Assembly (NCBI GenBank): GCA_031556525.1
Contig: JAVBSS010000028.1
Location: 1-25,581 of the forward strand
Direction: 5' to 3'
DNA: 25,581 nucleotides
From: JAVBSN01 sp031556525
GTDB taxonomy: Bacteria > Bacillota > Clostridia > Lachnospirales > Lachnospiraceae
In this document: in pieces, positions 12,101 through 17,458 of the stretch
Layout of the letters: each line of letters begins with the position of its first letter
Position numbering within the stretch: position 1 is the first letter of the stretch
Translations under genes and position numbers: made by a program
Notes under the pieces: model-generated
Told to the model about the DNA's origin: nothing
What the model saw: only the letters and a program-made list of their open reading frames with translations
Database searches by the model: none

Positions 12101-13368
12101 TATGAGTTAATTATTTCTACTTCACTAGGTATAATTACCTGTCTTATTTCTACTTCTTCGTCTTCTATTATATTTTCTTCATCTATAACAGCATCTTCTA
12201 TTATAAGATTTGATAGTCTTCCTTTATCACCAACTATATCTATTATTTGCTCACCATTACCATTTAATATAATTGTATTATCTTCTGAGGTCTCAAATGG
12301 CATATCTGTATATATACTGTTACCAATTAAATTGCCTTCTAATGTTATTGTTCCATTAGTCACATTGGTAGAATGAGCTTTGGTAGAATCAACATAGAAA
12401 TCCCCTTGTATATTTACATTATCCTCTTCATTCAGCATAGCAAGTGTTCCTGTACTATAGCCATATTCTATTAAATCTATATCTTTATTATTTTTTATTA
12501 TGCTTTGTAACCTATAGTCTCCTTCAACTATAAGGCTACCTTTATTTACATTAATTTTTCCACCTTGTTGATATATTGAACCCTTTATTGTTAAACTATA
12601 ATTATTAAGGTTAAGTTCTCCTCCTGATAAATATAAATCCCCTTCTATTACTGTATCTTTATCTAATGTATAACCATAGATTCCTGATACTTCTGTGTTA
12701 ACCATATGTCCATTATCAATTAAGGTCTCATAATCTAGCGGATACTTAGAATATAGATTATCTGTCTTTAATTCAATATATCCAAAATAAGGATGGCTAT
12801 TACCAAATTCAATTATCTGCTTACCACTGCCTATAAATCTTACTTTAAAATCTTTTGAAGTTGTAAATGCTTTAAATAAATGAGTCACATCATTAGCTGC
12901 ATTAAATTCTATAGTTCCTTTTGATATTTTACTATAATAAGAAGATTGATAATTAAAATTACCTCTTATAATCATATAATCATTTTGATTATTCATTATA
13001 ATACTTCCACTGCTTACAACATTACAATTTTCATAGCAATCTAATCGCCCCATGTCAAACTGTAATGTTCCTGAATTAATATTTATATCTCCTACTACTG
13101 TTAATGTATATCCATTAAGATTACATGTTCCCTTATTAATCGTAAGGCTATTTATAGTCATATCCTCTTCAAGGGTATAATCACTTTTTAAAACAAGGTC
13201 ATCACTAGTATTTTCTTCCCCTACTAATTCACTTGTAGTATCTTCTATCTCTGTCTCTACATTTTCAGCCGCATTTACTTTTAATACCATACCATCTGTA
13301 TATATACCTTGAATAAATGTACATATAATTAATATATAACATGTTAATTTCTTTAGTTTATTTCTCAT
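1..13368 (-). CDS. Giant secreted Rhs/YD-repeat multidomain protein, 3' end cut off by window
   Basis: An uninterrupted minus-strand frame starts with ATG at 13366-13368, behind an AAGGGGAAG ribosome binding site, and is still open at base 1: 4,456 codons. Residues 1-34 look like a signal peptide (RNKLKK, hydrophobic core, possible cleavage near VNA-A). Residues 60-1765 are nine tandem ~190-residue repeats. Residues 1767-2730 hold six FN3 domains with Ig-like domains between them (FN3 near 1767, 1860, 2052, 2246, 2442, 2638). A PKD domain (WDFGDG) spans about 2730-2815 and a carboxypeptidase-regulatory-like domain 2818-2900. A Gly-rich hinge follows at about 2950-2990. An Rhs entry segment resembling DUF6531 (DPVNTVTGG, then GYGWTHNYE) starts near 3263, and YD repeats run from 3424 to the edge. 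The last residues, YHYDNIGSITALTNGE, match the start of the Rhs-associated core domain. Known Gram-positive relatives such as WapA deliver C-terminal toxins; that role is inferred here because the C-terminus is missing. An adhesive or structural surface protein is the alternative. Confidence 0.93.
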   Translation of the reverse strand, partial: MRNKLKKLTCYILIICTFIQGIYTDGMVLKVNAAENVETEIEDTTSELVGEENTSDDLVLKSDYTLEEDMTINSLTINKGTCNLNGYTLTVVGDININSGTLQFDMGRLDCYENCNVVSSGSIIMNNQNDYMIIRGNFNYQSSYYSKISKGTIEFNAANDVTHLFKAFTTSKDFKVRFIGSGKQIIEFGNSHPYFGYIELKTDNLYSKYPLDYETLIDNGHMVNTEVSGIYGYTLDKDTVIEGDLYLSGGELNLNNYSLTIKGSIYQQGGKINVNKGSLIVEGDYRLQSIIKNNKDIDLIEYGYSTGTLAMLNEEDNVNIQGDFYVDSTKAHSTNVTNGTITLEGNLIGNSIYTDMPFETSEDNTIILNGNGEQIIDIVGDKGRLSNLIIEDAVIDEENIIEDEEVEIRQVIIPSEVEIINSYNDNNVDVEGTIKISDIKTVINNKCTASVKLLKNITLTDNIEIGGSLNNNGYIIDIAGYTLTVNENIYLTNNYVYFKGGKLYCGGNLLLITVGTYVTTPSLVMESENDYACISGNINISGSGTYIKNMTNGILELKGNIYQTGAKNFNSVDSHTIIMSGDKKQTISIENKEISINNLIIDNTSEEGVQALTLLNVNNLVNKSNNFHALDNELIGWVLEEDTSLVGDVYLGAGNLDLNGHTLTINGTLFHKGGGINVNGGKLIITEDYVLANVEKQGDKIVYSTCVASLSMNNTNDYIKVGKDFVYYSNIDTTGKITEGILEIGGNITQSGTGKFITGNNNVLLLSGNADTKISFANMSIGNIEVKNSDLTIDGANALSITKGITLHNNKIIGSISITDVNVINEDNINTNVIMTGSSTLSKNITINGNVNINKTALNINSRQMTVNGDITLDQGEINFNHGKVLCSGSVNIYGGWYTSSCLRMLYDEDYLLIEDNFNVYGIIREPLSAGIIEVKGDMYNVKTSNGIDVSATGTHKLILSGSTKQTITMSNYEFSFNKIEINNTSEEGIYVEERFPFKELNIKKGNLKYRYNGVQGYTLTKDTVIDEDMYLAGGTLDLNGYTLTVKGNLYHYQGEILINGGRLEIEKDYYASYYNSKNSQELSLGYITFTDENDYMLVKGMYKIYTKNTNSTYNKGTLEVRGELNVNASDFKPSKDFTVLLSGTKEQTVYYDSHSSTGNNISVLKIDNSSGIKFTNNISVTEKLLIDEKSSFTGMLYYYGEIDKLSEEYNAQINGKVYISKVNTLDKDISISCSDLYQKNTLHLDGYNLNINGKYILIYGVSVYVERGSISTDDLEIENNVYMYMTNEEDYVLVRGDFCPKGTSMTKYYTNGTLEVKGDFGSSAYTYNMTTTNNFRLILSGEKKQTVYIGNNTAYFPTVEYRNTSKDGIYVDGILLAGNIITNDSNVEYSVQGITGYTLEKDETIDSTKLLGGVLDLNGHTLIIDGDFLHMAGDIKVNGGTLIVKGDYRYQMENINNTNTASLGNIYMTNANERICVYGDMYINTGSAQNTNITKGTIELKGNYTQMNNSNNNYGKEVVILFTGDKEQIVKDTNSKNNISMSNITANSTGIVNITNRVVLSGILNDISNTVGGNEYVLIKNIDSINNHATSGNIYTIEASTLTSDVNIGGKLYLYNSLDLAGYRLDVHDLYAFSHKIVINGGYLCVNGNFELGYSSNYLYMDNPNDYIYVAGKTTINNTGKNYLNNGTIEFVGDVTIGTSNFKCSGNHKVLLNSKVINNRAYVQGITVGNNTLFNTLIITRPLETGYLFNKPVESICNELIYDYRDIESPSKVTNVICDSKTSASITLAWDKATDDTGVEMYDVYRDGTYITSTNTEKFTDKQLLSNTSYTYCIVARDIAMNSGEKSEELSVSTDIDDVPPTVPVNLMVTERTGSSLTITWDKSTDNAKVAGYNIYRDGKYVSTITNNKYRDTDLEINKTYVYTVSAVDINDNESIQSNELTISTKLAEITSVYPSDKSDIGGDKVTLKLTSKNEGSAKGYNVRILYKNKDGYELIGEKLVGKDTKTGAALTYSVDWDVSKLSGITDVIYSITDEDGNTYEYEAQYYIKTIPPAKINSFVAIDEGGIGKLSWSTSINVDAEKYILYRKSGDEDYKELAVIDDINVSYYRDTDVLEAGRYTYGIKVVDKWGRESDMAYSKEIVISKDETAPKITELLPKDERIAGAIKLNVTAGDNKKVDTISGYYRAINDSEWALIDTVKYSDSNTILWNTVGLDGDYEVKIIAKDTTGNENTDEFIKNYNIDNTGISKIDNLVATGYPTSIVLSWDTVTEEDFSHFEIEMSKDNGEYVLIGKTSTMLGYQVSNLTPNTEYSFRVVGYDDLGNKGIYSDEVSCITTDDTIAPYIKKITPEGGYYNNQINVKVTCCDNNMLSSVVVEYSTDNINWTNMYSGGITGKEASISTIMNLEAIPEGILYVRAYAYDSNNNISNQDGYVIEYTVDKTAPEQVLQARTESNSGYVEIKWNPVADNDVKCYQLYRSEAEIDRYVLVSDKILYLNYFDRDISYNRAYKYKVCAVDYAGNVGELSVATIGQRYDDDEAPSIHNILPANGSYINNTASIEVLVSDNDCIDYVEYYYKKTSEEVWCLLEKVEVKESSKLVSSKLDTTILEDGHYNIKIRAVDCNGNVSKEKKVEYIVDNTCPNGVSLNAVAGNWKNNISWTNDNLDTDKVELLRKSSNEDKYTVIYSGIDTTIYLDKDVNPLYEYSYKVIVYDKAGNKVESNVRYAKPLAIDDEAPVAFITSNAVTVEGYEIVLDGIQSTDNDRISQYIWDFGDGVTGNGAKAVHIYEQSGIYTATLKVIDKSGNIGTAKTTVKVLKKDTTGKINLQVTDYKGKILSNAWVYINTGDSNNMFYTDSRGIATIIAEPGEYEVAAFKDGYVAKEIIVTINLFDDKDMQVRLEEGSTVQGELTVRRLNLDEIIAAGIDIKDPTNNHVVKVNLMLDFVETSYVISAGGGGGGSGSTFHLGSSKKSDGSSGKPGEEKPKDKPDEEDDPEIIPVIMHIGVSEKISWLKDMYEARLTIYNIADSQNIILTDNVASISMPKGISLAKTSSPQSNTISMKDIRGGGNNSIVWYLKGDRAGDNYQISVKHTANLTPFNVEIESDFVSNGFSVTAGEGLVLYISPEMQAYPGEEYYVYYTLVNESGHDFYNVKTSFGKKETSTLRSVTVKSNKNIPLMSGARVSSSSTLGSGEKITGIYTTTASPASKENTERTIYYWELAKYEAEITTGQNKGLSVIVKPTHSHVNLMAYAYSHIKMPEVEEADPVNTVTGGYTDTINAITVEGGNTLTTELLYNSRGTDELGEFGYGWTHNYEQRIVDMKDGSIRVYTSASSYITFMAIDLDVDPWTIDEEGFYELDESLLPIEQKYECIDRSKSGWSLYRDPSGIYTLKDDSGSIQTYDVEGNLTGIFSEAGNGTYINRTQTDLTVTDKASGRYIKYNLNENYMVQSVEDNSGRCARFYYNDKYQLTIYENAVGERTYYTYDDDSRILTVTDFSGNQIVNNVYDNEGRVIWQSDPLGEVTSFSYSTDEETYESTTIVTTRSGGAKKTVSDMSYNVISETTELGYTGTYKYDTNGNVIYKKDACGNATEYEYDDKDNLKKMVDAYGNVVNMTYDSRDNLLSSSNSNGERVRLTYYDNNLIKSVTDQNGNPTSYTYNDIGQTITKTDTYGTIYYTYQNGDLVKLTDKKGNTQTINYNSTGQISNTTDGEGGITSYTYDNLGRVLTETNPLGGVTRYTYGVSGQVSTKTNPDGGVTSFTYNKNYQLEKVTEPNGSVSIYSYTREGLVSSITDGLGNSNKKEYDIGGNLIKEIDNLGNVTQYTYDKMSRVETVTEANGAVTSYTYYPNGNISTATDSSGVKVIYTYDINWRVSNIYSSTGDSISYTYDGIGNVRKTTDSIGNTSEYTYDKNGNVLTYTDPMGNVTKYTYDANGNQTTITNALKQKTSIEYNKDNRPVKIINPDGSYISYKYDKAGNVVEAVDEEGNSVSIEYTQSGNQSKMRDGYGNVIEEYIYNNNGDLISSTNGKGTVTEYTYNTEGFVTDVNVDGADGSKTSSLVYDKMGRVTSSIDELGSTSSVTYDNVGNITTITNPNKAITKYEYDTSGRVTKVTNPLGYSEEYTYNAKQLLEEYKDANNEKTIYTYDDLGRILTVEDKVGKIEYTYDKNSNILSVNEDGDTIKYTYDKLDRISSITDYKGRTIKYAYDEVGNLISLTYPGGEIVRYTYYKNGDLKTVTDWGNKITSYEYDKNRRLVKTTRSNGTVETRTYDICGNLIRQTDKASNGDSIQKLAYTYDSNGNIVNKETTIIATEELESVSMTYDDANRLVTYNGEQVEYDKAGNMTYGPVDGKMTKLTYDCRNRLVEAGGITYTYDAINNRIASTISGKTTEYVIDNNTALSQMLVAYESNGSITSYVYGAGKLISKEISNQSATDTVGEVLGTYFTYHYDNIGSITALTNGE
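8100..13200 (-). repeat. Nine tandem ~190-residue repeats, probable beta-solenoid
   Basis: Two alternating unit types, B-A-B-A-B-A-B-A-B, cover residues ~60-1765. Type A opens with GYTLxKDTxI and continues LxGGxLDLNGHTLTI, then GGxIxVNGGxLxIxxDY. Its four copies begin at 12676, 11463, 10320 and 9180, so the A+B super-unit is 1213, 1143 and 1140 bases. Units also share a stretch like KQTIxI followed by LIIDNTSEEGI. The short alternating hydrophobic/Gly/Asn pattern suggests a parallel beta-helix; that fold is an inference from pattern, not from a match to a named family. Confidence 0.85.
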
Positions 13369-14020
13369 CACTCTTCCCCTTATGCTTATAGATAGAAACT
13401 CCAACTCCTGCTGCTAATACACCTGTCAACATAATTAACGGATATACAATATTTTTAGTTTTAATATTTTCTTCTTCCACATCTTTTATAATGTTATTTT
13501 CCCCATTCTCTAAATCTGTGTTATCCATATCTACGCTATTTGTATTATTTATCTTTTCTTTATCATCATATATTGATGCTTCTTTATTCTTTTCTTTATC
13601 TTTGGAGTCTGACGTATTATTACTGCTTCCACTATTACTATTTTTATTAGAGTTATTACTATCACTTGAACTACTATTAGAACTATTGCTATCATTTGAA
13701 CTACTATTGTTACCTGAATTACTATTAGAACTATTATTATTGTTAGTGTCATTATTGTTATCACTATTATTAGGTTCTGTAGTATCAGATTTCTCTGGTT
13801 CAATTACTTTAACATCTAATATATTTCCGGCATCATCGTATTCATATAAAATAACGGTTCCATCTTCATATTCTACTTTTGTTAATCTTCCTGCATCATC
13901 ATATTCATACTTCTCATTTTCAGACAATATAATTCTTCCATTCCCCAAAAAACTATTATTCCCAAATAGGCTGTACTTAGCTAGCATACACCCAATCAAA
14001 CACACTGTTAATTTAATCAT
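13358..14020 (-). CDS. Small membrane-anchored protein with two YD repeats and Asn/Ser-rich stalk
   Basis: The product is 220 residues from ATG 14020. An in-frame ATG at 14035 exists, but the GGAGGAG (14025-14031) lies inside those extra codons and sits correctly before 14020, so the shorter form is preferred. An N-terminal hydrophobic stretch includes LIGC, which resembles a lipobox, though the signal would be very short. Residues 38-72 hold two YD units (YEYDDAGRLTKVEY, then YEYDDAGNILDV). Residues ~78-135 are a low-complexity Asn/Ser stalk, ~136-185 are charged, and 191-211 form a membrane helix followed by a Lys-rich tail. No LPxTG motif is seen. Its end overlaps the start of the giant Rhs gene by 11 bases, so the two are probably cotranscribed and translationally coupled. 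It may tether or organise the giant protein at the cell surface (inference). Function unknown. Confidence 0.85.
   Translation of the reverse strand: MIKLTVCLIGCMLAKYSLFGNNSFLGNGRIILSENEKYEYDDAGRLTKVEYEDGTVILYEYDDAGNILDVKVIEPEKSDTTEPNNSDNNNDTNNNNSSNSNSGNNSSSNDSNSSNSSSSDSNNSNKNSNSGSSNNTSDSKDKEKNKEASIYDDKEKINNTNSVDMDNTDLENGENNIIKDVEEENIKTKNIVYPLIMLTGVLAAGVGVSIYKHKGKSDEK
13612..13773 (-). repeat. Asn/Ser triplet tract (AAT/AGT codons)
   Basis: On the minus strand this tract is built almost wholly of AAT, AAC, AGT and GAT codons and encodes the Asn/Ser-rich stalk of the small YD protein. Triplet slippage would change stalk length without shifting the frame. Long overlapping frames in the other phases here are by-products of the repeat and are not genes. 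Confidence 0.8.
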
Positions 14021-14049
14021 AATTCTCCTCCACATTTCAAATATGGTAA

Positions 14050-14079
14050 ATTATAACACAACTCGACCATTTTCGACAA
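14050..14079 (-). promoter_or_regulatory. Putative sigma-A promoter for the YD-repeat gene pair
   Basis: Read on the minus strand: TTGTCG (14074-14079), an 18-base spacer, and a perfect TATAAT (14050-14055). Initiation would fall near 14043, giving a leader of about 23 bases before the ATG at 14020. It is divergent from the aroC promoter about 50 bases away. Confidence 0.55.
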
Positions 14080-14125
14080 TAGTAGTCTGGTTACTTTTTT
14101 AATTTTATTGCAAATAATCTATGAG

Positions 14126-14154
14126 TTTACTTTTAGCATCATTTTAGTTATAAT
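14126..14154 (+). promoter_or_regulatory. Putative sigma-A promoter for aroC
   Basis: TTTACT (14126-14131), a 17-base spacer, and a perfect TATAAT (14149-14154). Initiation near 14161 leaves a short leader that ends with AAAGGAG (14175-14181) before the aroC ATG. Confidence 0.6.
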
Positions 14155-14191
14155 TTTATTGTTAATCTTAAAATTAAAGGAGAATTAATTA

Positions 14192-15292
14192 ATGGCTGGT
14201 TCAGTATTTGGAAATATATTTAAAATATCAACTTGGGGAGAATCTCACGGAAAAGGAATTGGCGTCGTTGTAGACGGCTGTCCTGCTGGTTTAGAATTGG
14301 ATGAGGCAGATATTCAACCATATCTTAATAGACGTAAACCAGGGCAATCAATATATTCTACTCCAAGACAAGAGGATGATACGGTTGAAATACTTTCTGG
14401 AGTTTTTGAAGGTAAGACTACTGGTACTCCTATCTCACTAGTTGTATATAATAAAACTCAACGTTCTGGAGATTATAGTGACATTGCTAATTATTATAGA
14501 CCAGGACATGCTGACTATACTTTTGATGAGAAATATGGTTTTAGAGATTATAGAGGTGGTGGACGTTCTTCTGGACGTGAGACTATTGCTAGAGTTGCTG
14601 CTGGTGCTATTGCTTCTAAGATATTATTGCAACTTGGAATATCTGTAACTGCTTATACTCGTTCAATAGGCGATATTGAGATAGATTATAATAACTTTTC
14701 TAAGGAAGAAATACTTAATAATAAATTATATATGCCTGATGCCGATGCTGCTACTAAGGCTAGTGAATATGTAATAAATATGACTAAAGAACACGATTCT
14801 GTTGGCGGAACTGTTGAATGTATTGTTAATGGTATGATGACAGGTATAGGTGATCCTGTATTCGAGAAACTTAATGCTAACCTAGCAAAAGCTATTATGT
14901 CTATTGGTGCTGTTAAAGGATTTGAGATTGGTGATGGTACAGATGTTGCCAAAGCTCTTGGTTCTAGCAACAATGATAATTTCTATATGGATAATAATAC
15001 TGTTAAGAAGTCTACTAATCACTCTGGTGGTATACTTGGAGGTATGAGTGATGGCTCTCCTATTATACTTAGAGCTTCATTTAAACCAACACCATCAATA
15101 TTGAAAGAACAACAAACTGTTAATAAATCTGGTGAAGATATAACTGTATCAATTGCAGGTAGACATGATCCTATAATTGTTCCTAGAGCTGTTGTTGTTG
15201 TCGAAGCTATGACTGCTATTACCATATTAGATGCCTTACTTCTAAATATGACCGCTAGATTAGATAAGATAACTGAGTTCTATACTAAATAA
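14192..15292 (+). CDS. aroC: Chorismate synthase
   Basis: The product is 366 residues, normal for the family. Chorismate synthase converts 5-enolpyruvylshikimate-3-phosphate to chorismate with reduced FMN, the last common step of aromatic amino acid and folate precursor synthesis, in the cytosol. Visible hallmarks are TWGESHG (His19), RPGHAD (His106), the flavin-site stretch GGGRSSGRETIARVAAGA (about 122-139) and the C-terminal GRHDPIIVPRAVVVVEA signature. The start is set by AAAGGAG at 14175-14181. It is the only plus-strand gene, is not next to other aro genes, and has its own promoter and a terminator at 15312-15349. No sign of damage or transfer. Confidence 0.97.
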   Translation: MAGSVFGNIFKISTWGESHGKGIGVVVDGCPAGLELDEADIQPYLNRRKPGQSIYSTPRQEDDTVEILSGVFEGKTTGTPISLVVYNKTQRSGDYSDIANYYRPGHADYTFDEKYGFRDYRGGGRSSGRETIARVAAGAIASKILLQLGISVTAYTRSIGDIEIDYNNFSKEEILNNKLYMPDADAATKASEYVINMTKEHDSVGGTVECIVNGMMTGIGDPVFEKLNANLAKAIMSIGAVKGFEIGDGTDVAKALGSSNNDNFYMDNNTVKKSTNHSGGILGGMSDGSPIILRASFKPTPSILKEQQTVNKSGEDITVSIAGRHDPIIVPRAVVVVEAMTAITILDALLLNMTARLDKITEFYTK

Positions 15293-15311
15293 TTTATGTA
15301 ATACAAATAGT

Positions 15312-15349
15312 AAAAGGTGATATAGAATACAAACTCTATATCACCTTTT
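15312..15349. terminator. Bidirectional intrinsic terminator between aroC and the ABC operon
   Basis: A perfect 15-base-pair stem (15312-15326 with 15335-15349, AAAAGGTGATATAGA and its complement) encloses an 8-base loop. T-rich sequence follows on the plus strand, and the A run at the stem base gives T's on the minus strand. It lies between convergent genes and probably serves both. Confidence 0.9.
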
Positions 15350-15370
15350 CTATTATTATATTATTTACTG

Positions 15371-17458
15371 CTATTTTGCTTTATATTTTCCTCTTCTACT
15401 CTTAATTACAATACCTGTAATTACACATACACTTGGTACTACTATTATAGCTAATATCATTAATATATTTCTATCATTTCCTGTATATAATCCTGTATCA
15501 TCAATAATATTAGTTCCTCTTATAGATATTTTTTCTTCTTGCTCATACATGTATTCTATTCCATTTACAAAGAAATCTGTATTACTTCCACCTACTTGCT
15601 GATCAACATCATTTTCTAAAGCTGCACTACTTCCTAATACTATTAATTTCCCACCTTCTGTTGATTCTGATAGCATTGCTATGCTAAATGGACCATCAAC
15701 ATCACTGTCAAGCCTTTCGGTAATCTCTTCACTTACTGCTATCTTTGAATAACATGTTGAAGATGTACTTAATAAGCTATAAGTCTTATATCCAGATTTA
15801 TCATATGGTGTAAGACCTTTTGATACTACCGTTAATACATATGAACTGCTATTAATAATCGGAGCTGTTATAGTATGACTATTAACATTAGGTAATAGAT
15901 AGTATTGAGTTTCCATAATATACATACTTGCATCTTCTTCTACAACTACACCATCAATTACTTTAATTCCATAATCTTTAATAAATCCATATAGATTATC
16001 TAAATATTCCGTAACTGCATCCAAAGTTATATATATATTTCCACCATTATCTATATAATCCTCAAGTTTCTTAATATCATCCTTACTAAGATCACTAGTT
16101 GGACTATTTATTACTACTACGGCAACATCACTCTCTATGCTATCAATATTAAATAGAGTTACATCTTCCATTGCAAAATTGTCTTTCGTAATTGCACTTG
16201 TAACATTCTCTTCAAAGGTTAATTCTCCATGACCTAATATATTATATATAGTTGGTGTATCACTATCTGTAACATAAATTAATGCTTCTGTTAGCAAAGG
16301 TTCAAATTCTATAACGTAGGTATATGAATAACTGTTAGTTTGAGTATATGACATGTAATCATAGGAATCTATAAAATAATGCCTATCCCCACATACAACT
16401 ATCATACTTCCTATATTAATATCTCCACTAACATATTGAAGTGCAAAGTCTGGATATTTATCTGGTGAACGATATTCAATATTTACCTTACTATTTAGTT
16501 TACTATATTTTGTAAGTATTTCTTTGTATCCTACTTCAAAATCGCTACTACTTTCTAATACATATATTGTAACCTCTTCATCAATATTTTTTACAATACC
16601 TTCAGTCTGTTCTGATATTGAGTACACCTTATCGGCTGATAGATCAAAAGTTACATTCAACTTATCAACTAATAGGTTTATTCCTACTGTACCTGCTAAT
16701 ACTAGCAAGATAATTCCTATTGAATATGTACCCTTTTTTAGTTTTAATTCACCTTTGTATCTTCTTCGTTGAATTACTTGTATTGATAAAAATATAAATA
16801 CAGCTATTATACTTATCAAATATACTATATTTCCAAGTGTCATTAATCCCGATGTTAACTGTGAAAATCTCTCTTCTATAGACAACCAATTTATAACATT
16901 AGCTAAACCCTCTGCTGAAGTAAGTCTTAGAAAATACCCACTTAAATATATTGCCAAGAAAACAACTATAGTAACAACACCTGATATTATTATGCTTTCT
17001 GTCAACGTTGATATGAACATACCAATTGCAACAAGTGCCATACCAAATAATATGTACCCGACAAATCCACTTATAGTATTAGTTATTGGCACCTTACCAA
17101 AAAATGAAATAAGCACTGGATATAACACAGTAACTAATACACTAACTCCAAAGAGTGTTATTACTGCTAAATATTTTCCTAAAACTATTTCTGTAACAGA
17201 TACAGGTGATGTAAATAATATCTGATCTGTCTTCTGCTTTCGCTCTACCGAAAATATACCCATTGTAATCATTGGTATCAATAGTATTAATGCTAATGAC
17301 GAACTAGTTAATACATAATACGAAAAATCTGTATAATAGTTAGTTACACAATACAAGATATAATAGTACCCTATTATTAATAAATTAAATGCTAAAAACA
17401 AATATCCTATCATTGAGGTAAAGTAACTTTTTAATTCACGTTTATATATGGCAAACAT
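15371..17458 (-). CDS. ABC transporter permease, GldF-GldG-like fusion
   Basis: The product is 695 residues. Residues 1-235 form an ABC-2 type permease with six predicted membrane helices; it opens MFAIYKRELKSYFTS and contains a conserved-looking ERKQKTDQILFTSPV loop near 72-86. A seventh helix (~246-265) leads to a ~400-residue extracytoplasmic domain of GldG type (DLSADKVYSIS near 273, LGHGELTFEE, then DNGGNIYITLDA), followed by a last helix near 665-685 and a Lys/Arg tail. GldF and GldG are separate proteins in Flavobacterium gliding; fused forms in Firmicutes are assigned to export of unknown substrates. The ATG directly follows the TAG of the ATPase gene with no spacing; its GGAGG lies in the last codons of that gene, so translation is coupled. 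Substrate unknown. Confidence 0.88.
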   Translation of the reverse strand: MFAIYKRELKSYFTSMIGYLFLAFNLLIIGYYYILYCVTNYYTDFSYYVLTSSSLALILLIPMITMGIFSVERKQKTDQILFTSPVSVTEIVLGKYLAVITLFGVSVLVTVLYPVLISFFGKVPITNTISGFVGYILFGMALVAIGMFISTLTESIIISGVVTIVVFLAIYLSGYFLRLTSAEGLANVINWLSIEERFSQLTSGLMTLGNIVYLISIIAVFIFLSIQVIQRRRYKGELKLKKGTYSIGIILLVLAGTVGINLLVDKLNVTFDLSADKVYSISEQTEGIVKNIDEEVTIYVLESSSDFEVGYKEILTKYSKLNSKVNIEYRSPDKYPDFALQYVSGDINIGSMIVVCGDRHYFIDSYDYMSYTQTNSYSYTYVIEFEPLLTEALIYVTDSDTPTIYNILGHGELTFEENVTSAITKDNFAMEDVTLFNIDSIESDVAVVVINSPTSDLSKDDIKKLEDYIDNGGNIYITLDAVTEYLDNLYGFIKDYGIKVIDGVVVEEDASMYIMETQYYLLPNVNSHTITAPIINSSSYVLTVVSKGLTPYDKSGYKTYSLLSTSSTCYSKIAVSEEITERLDSDVDGPFSIAMLSESTEGGKLIVLGSSAALENDVDQQVGGSNTDFFVNGIEYMYEQEEKISIRGTNIIDDTGLYTGNDRNILMILAIIVVPSVCVITGIVIKSRRGKYKAK

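Noticed and set aside
1806..12376. Several plus-strand open frames of 60-150 codons inside the left half
   Set aside because: They are antisense to the continuous giant minus-strand frame, have low-complexity Leu/Ser/Tyr-rich products and no convincing ribosome binding sites.
13358..13460. Sortase (LPxTG) anchor at the C-terminus of the small YD protein
   Set aside because: A hydrophobic helix and Lys tail are present, but no LPxTG or close variant precedes them; PLIMLTG lies inside the helix.
13491..14102. 203-codon plus-strand frame and an 84-codon minus-strand frame over the Asn/Ser tract
   Set aside because: Both are phase shadows of the triplet repeat; products are Leu/Ser or Ile/Val strings with no domain, while the correct frame has YD motifs, a membrane helix and a good ribosome binding site.
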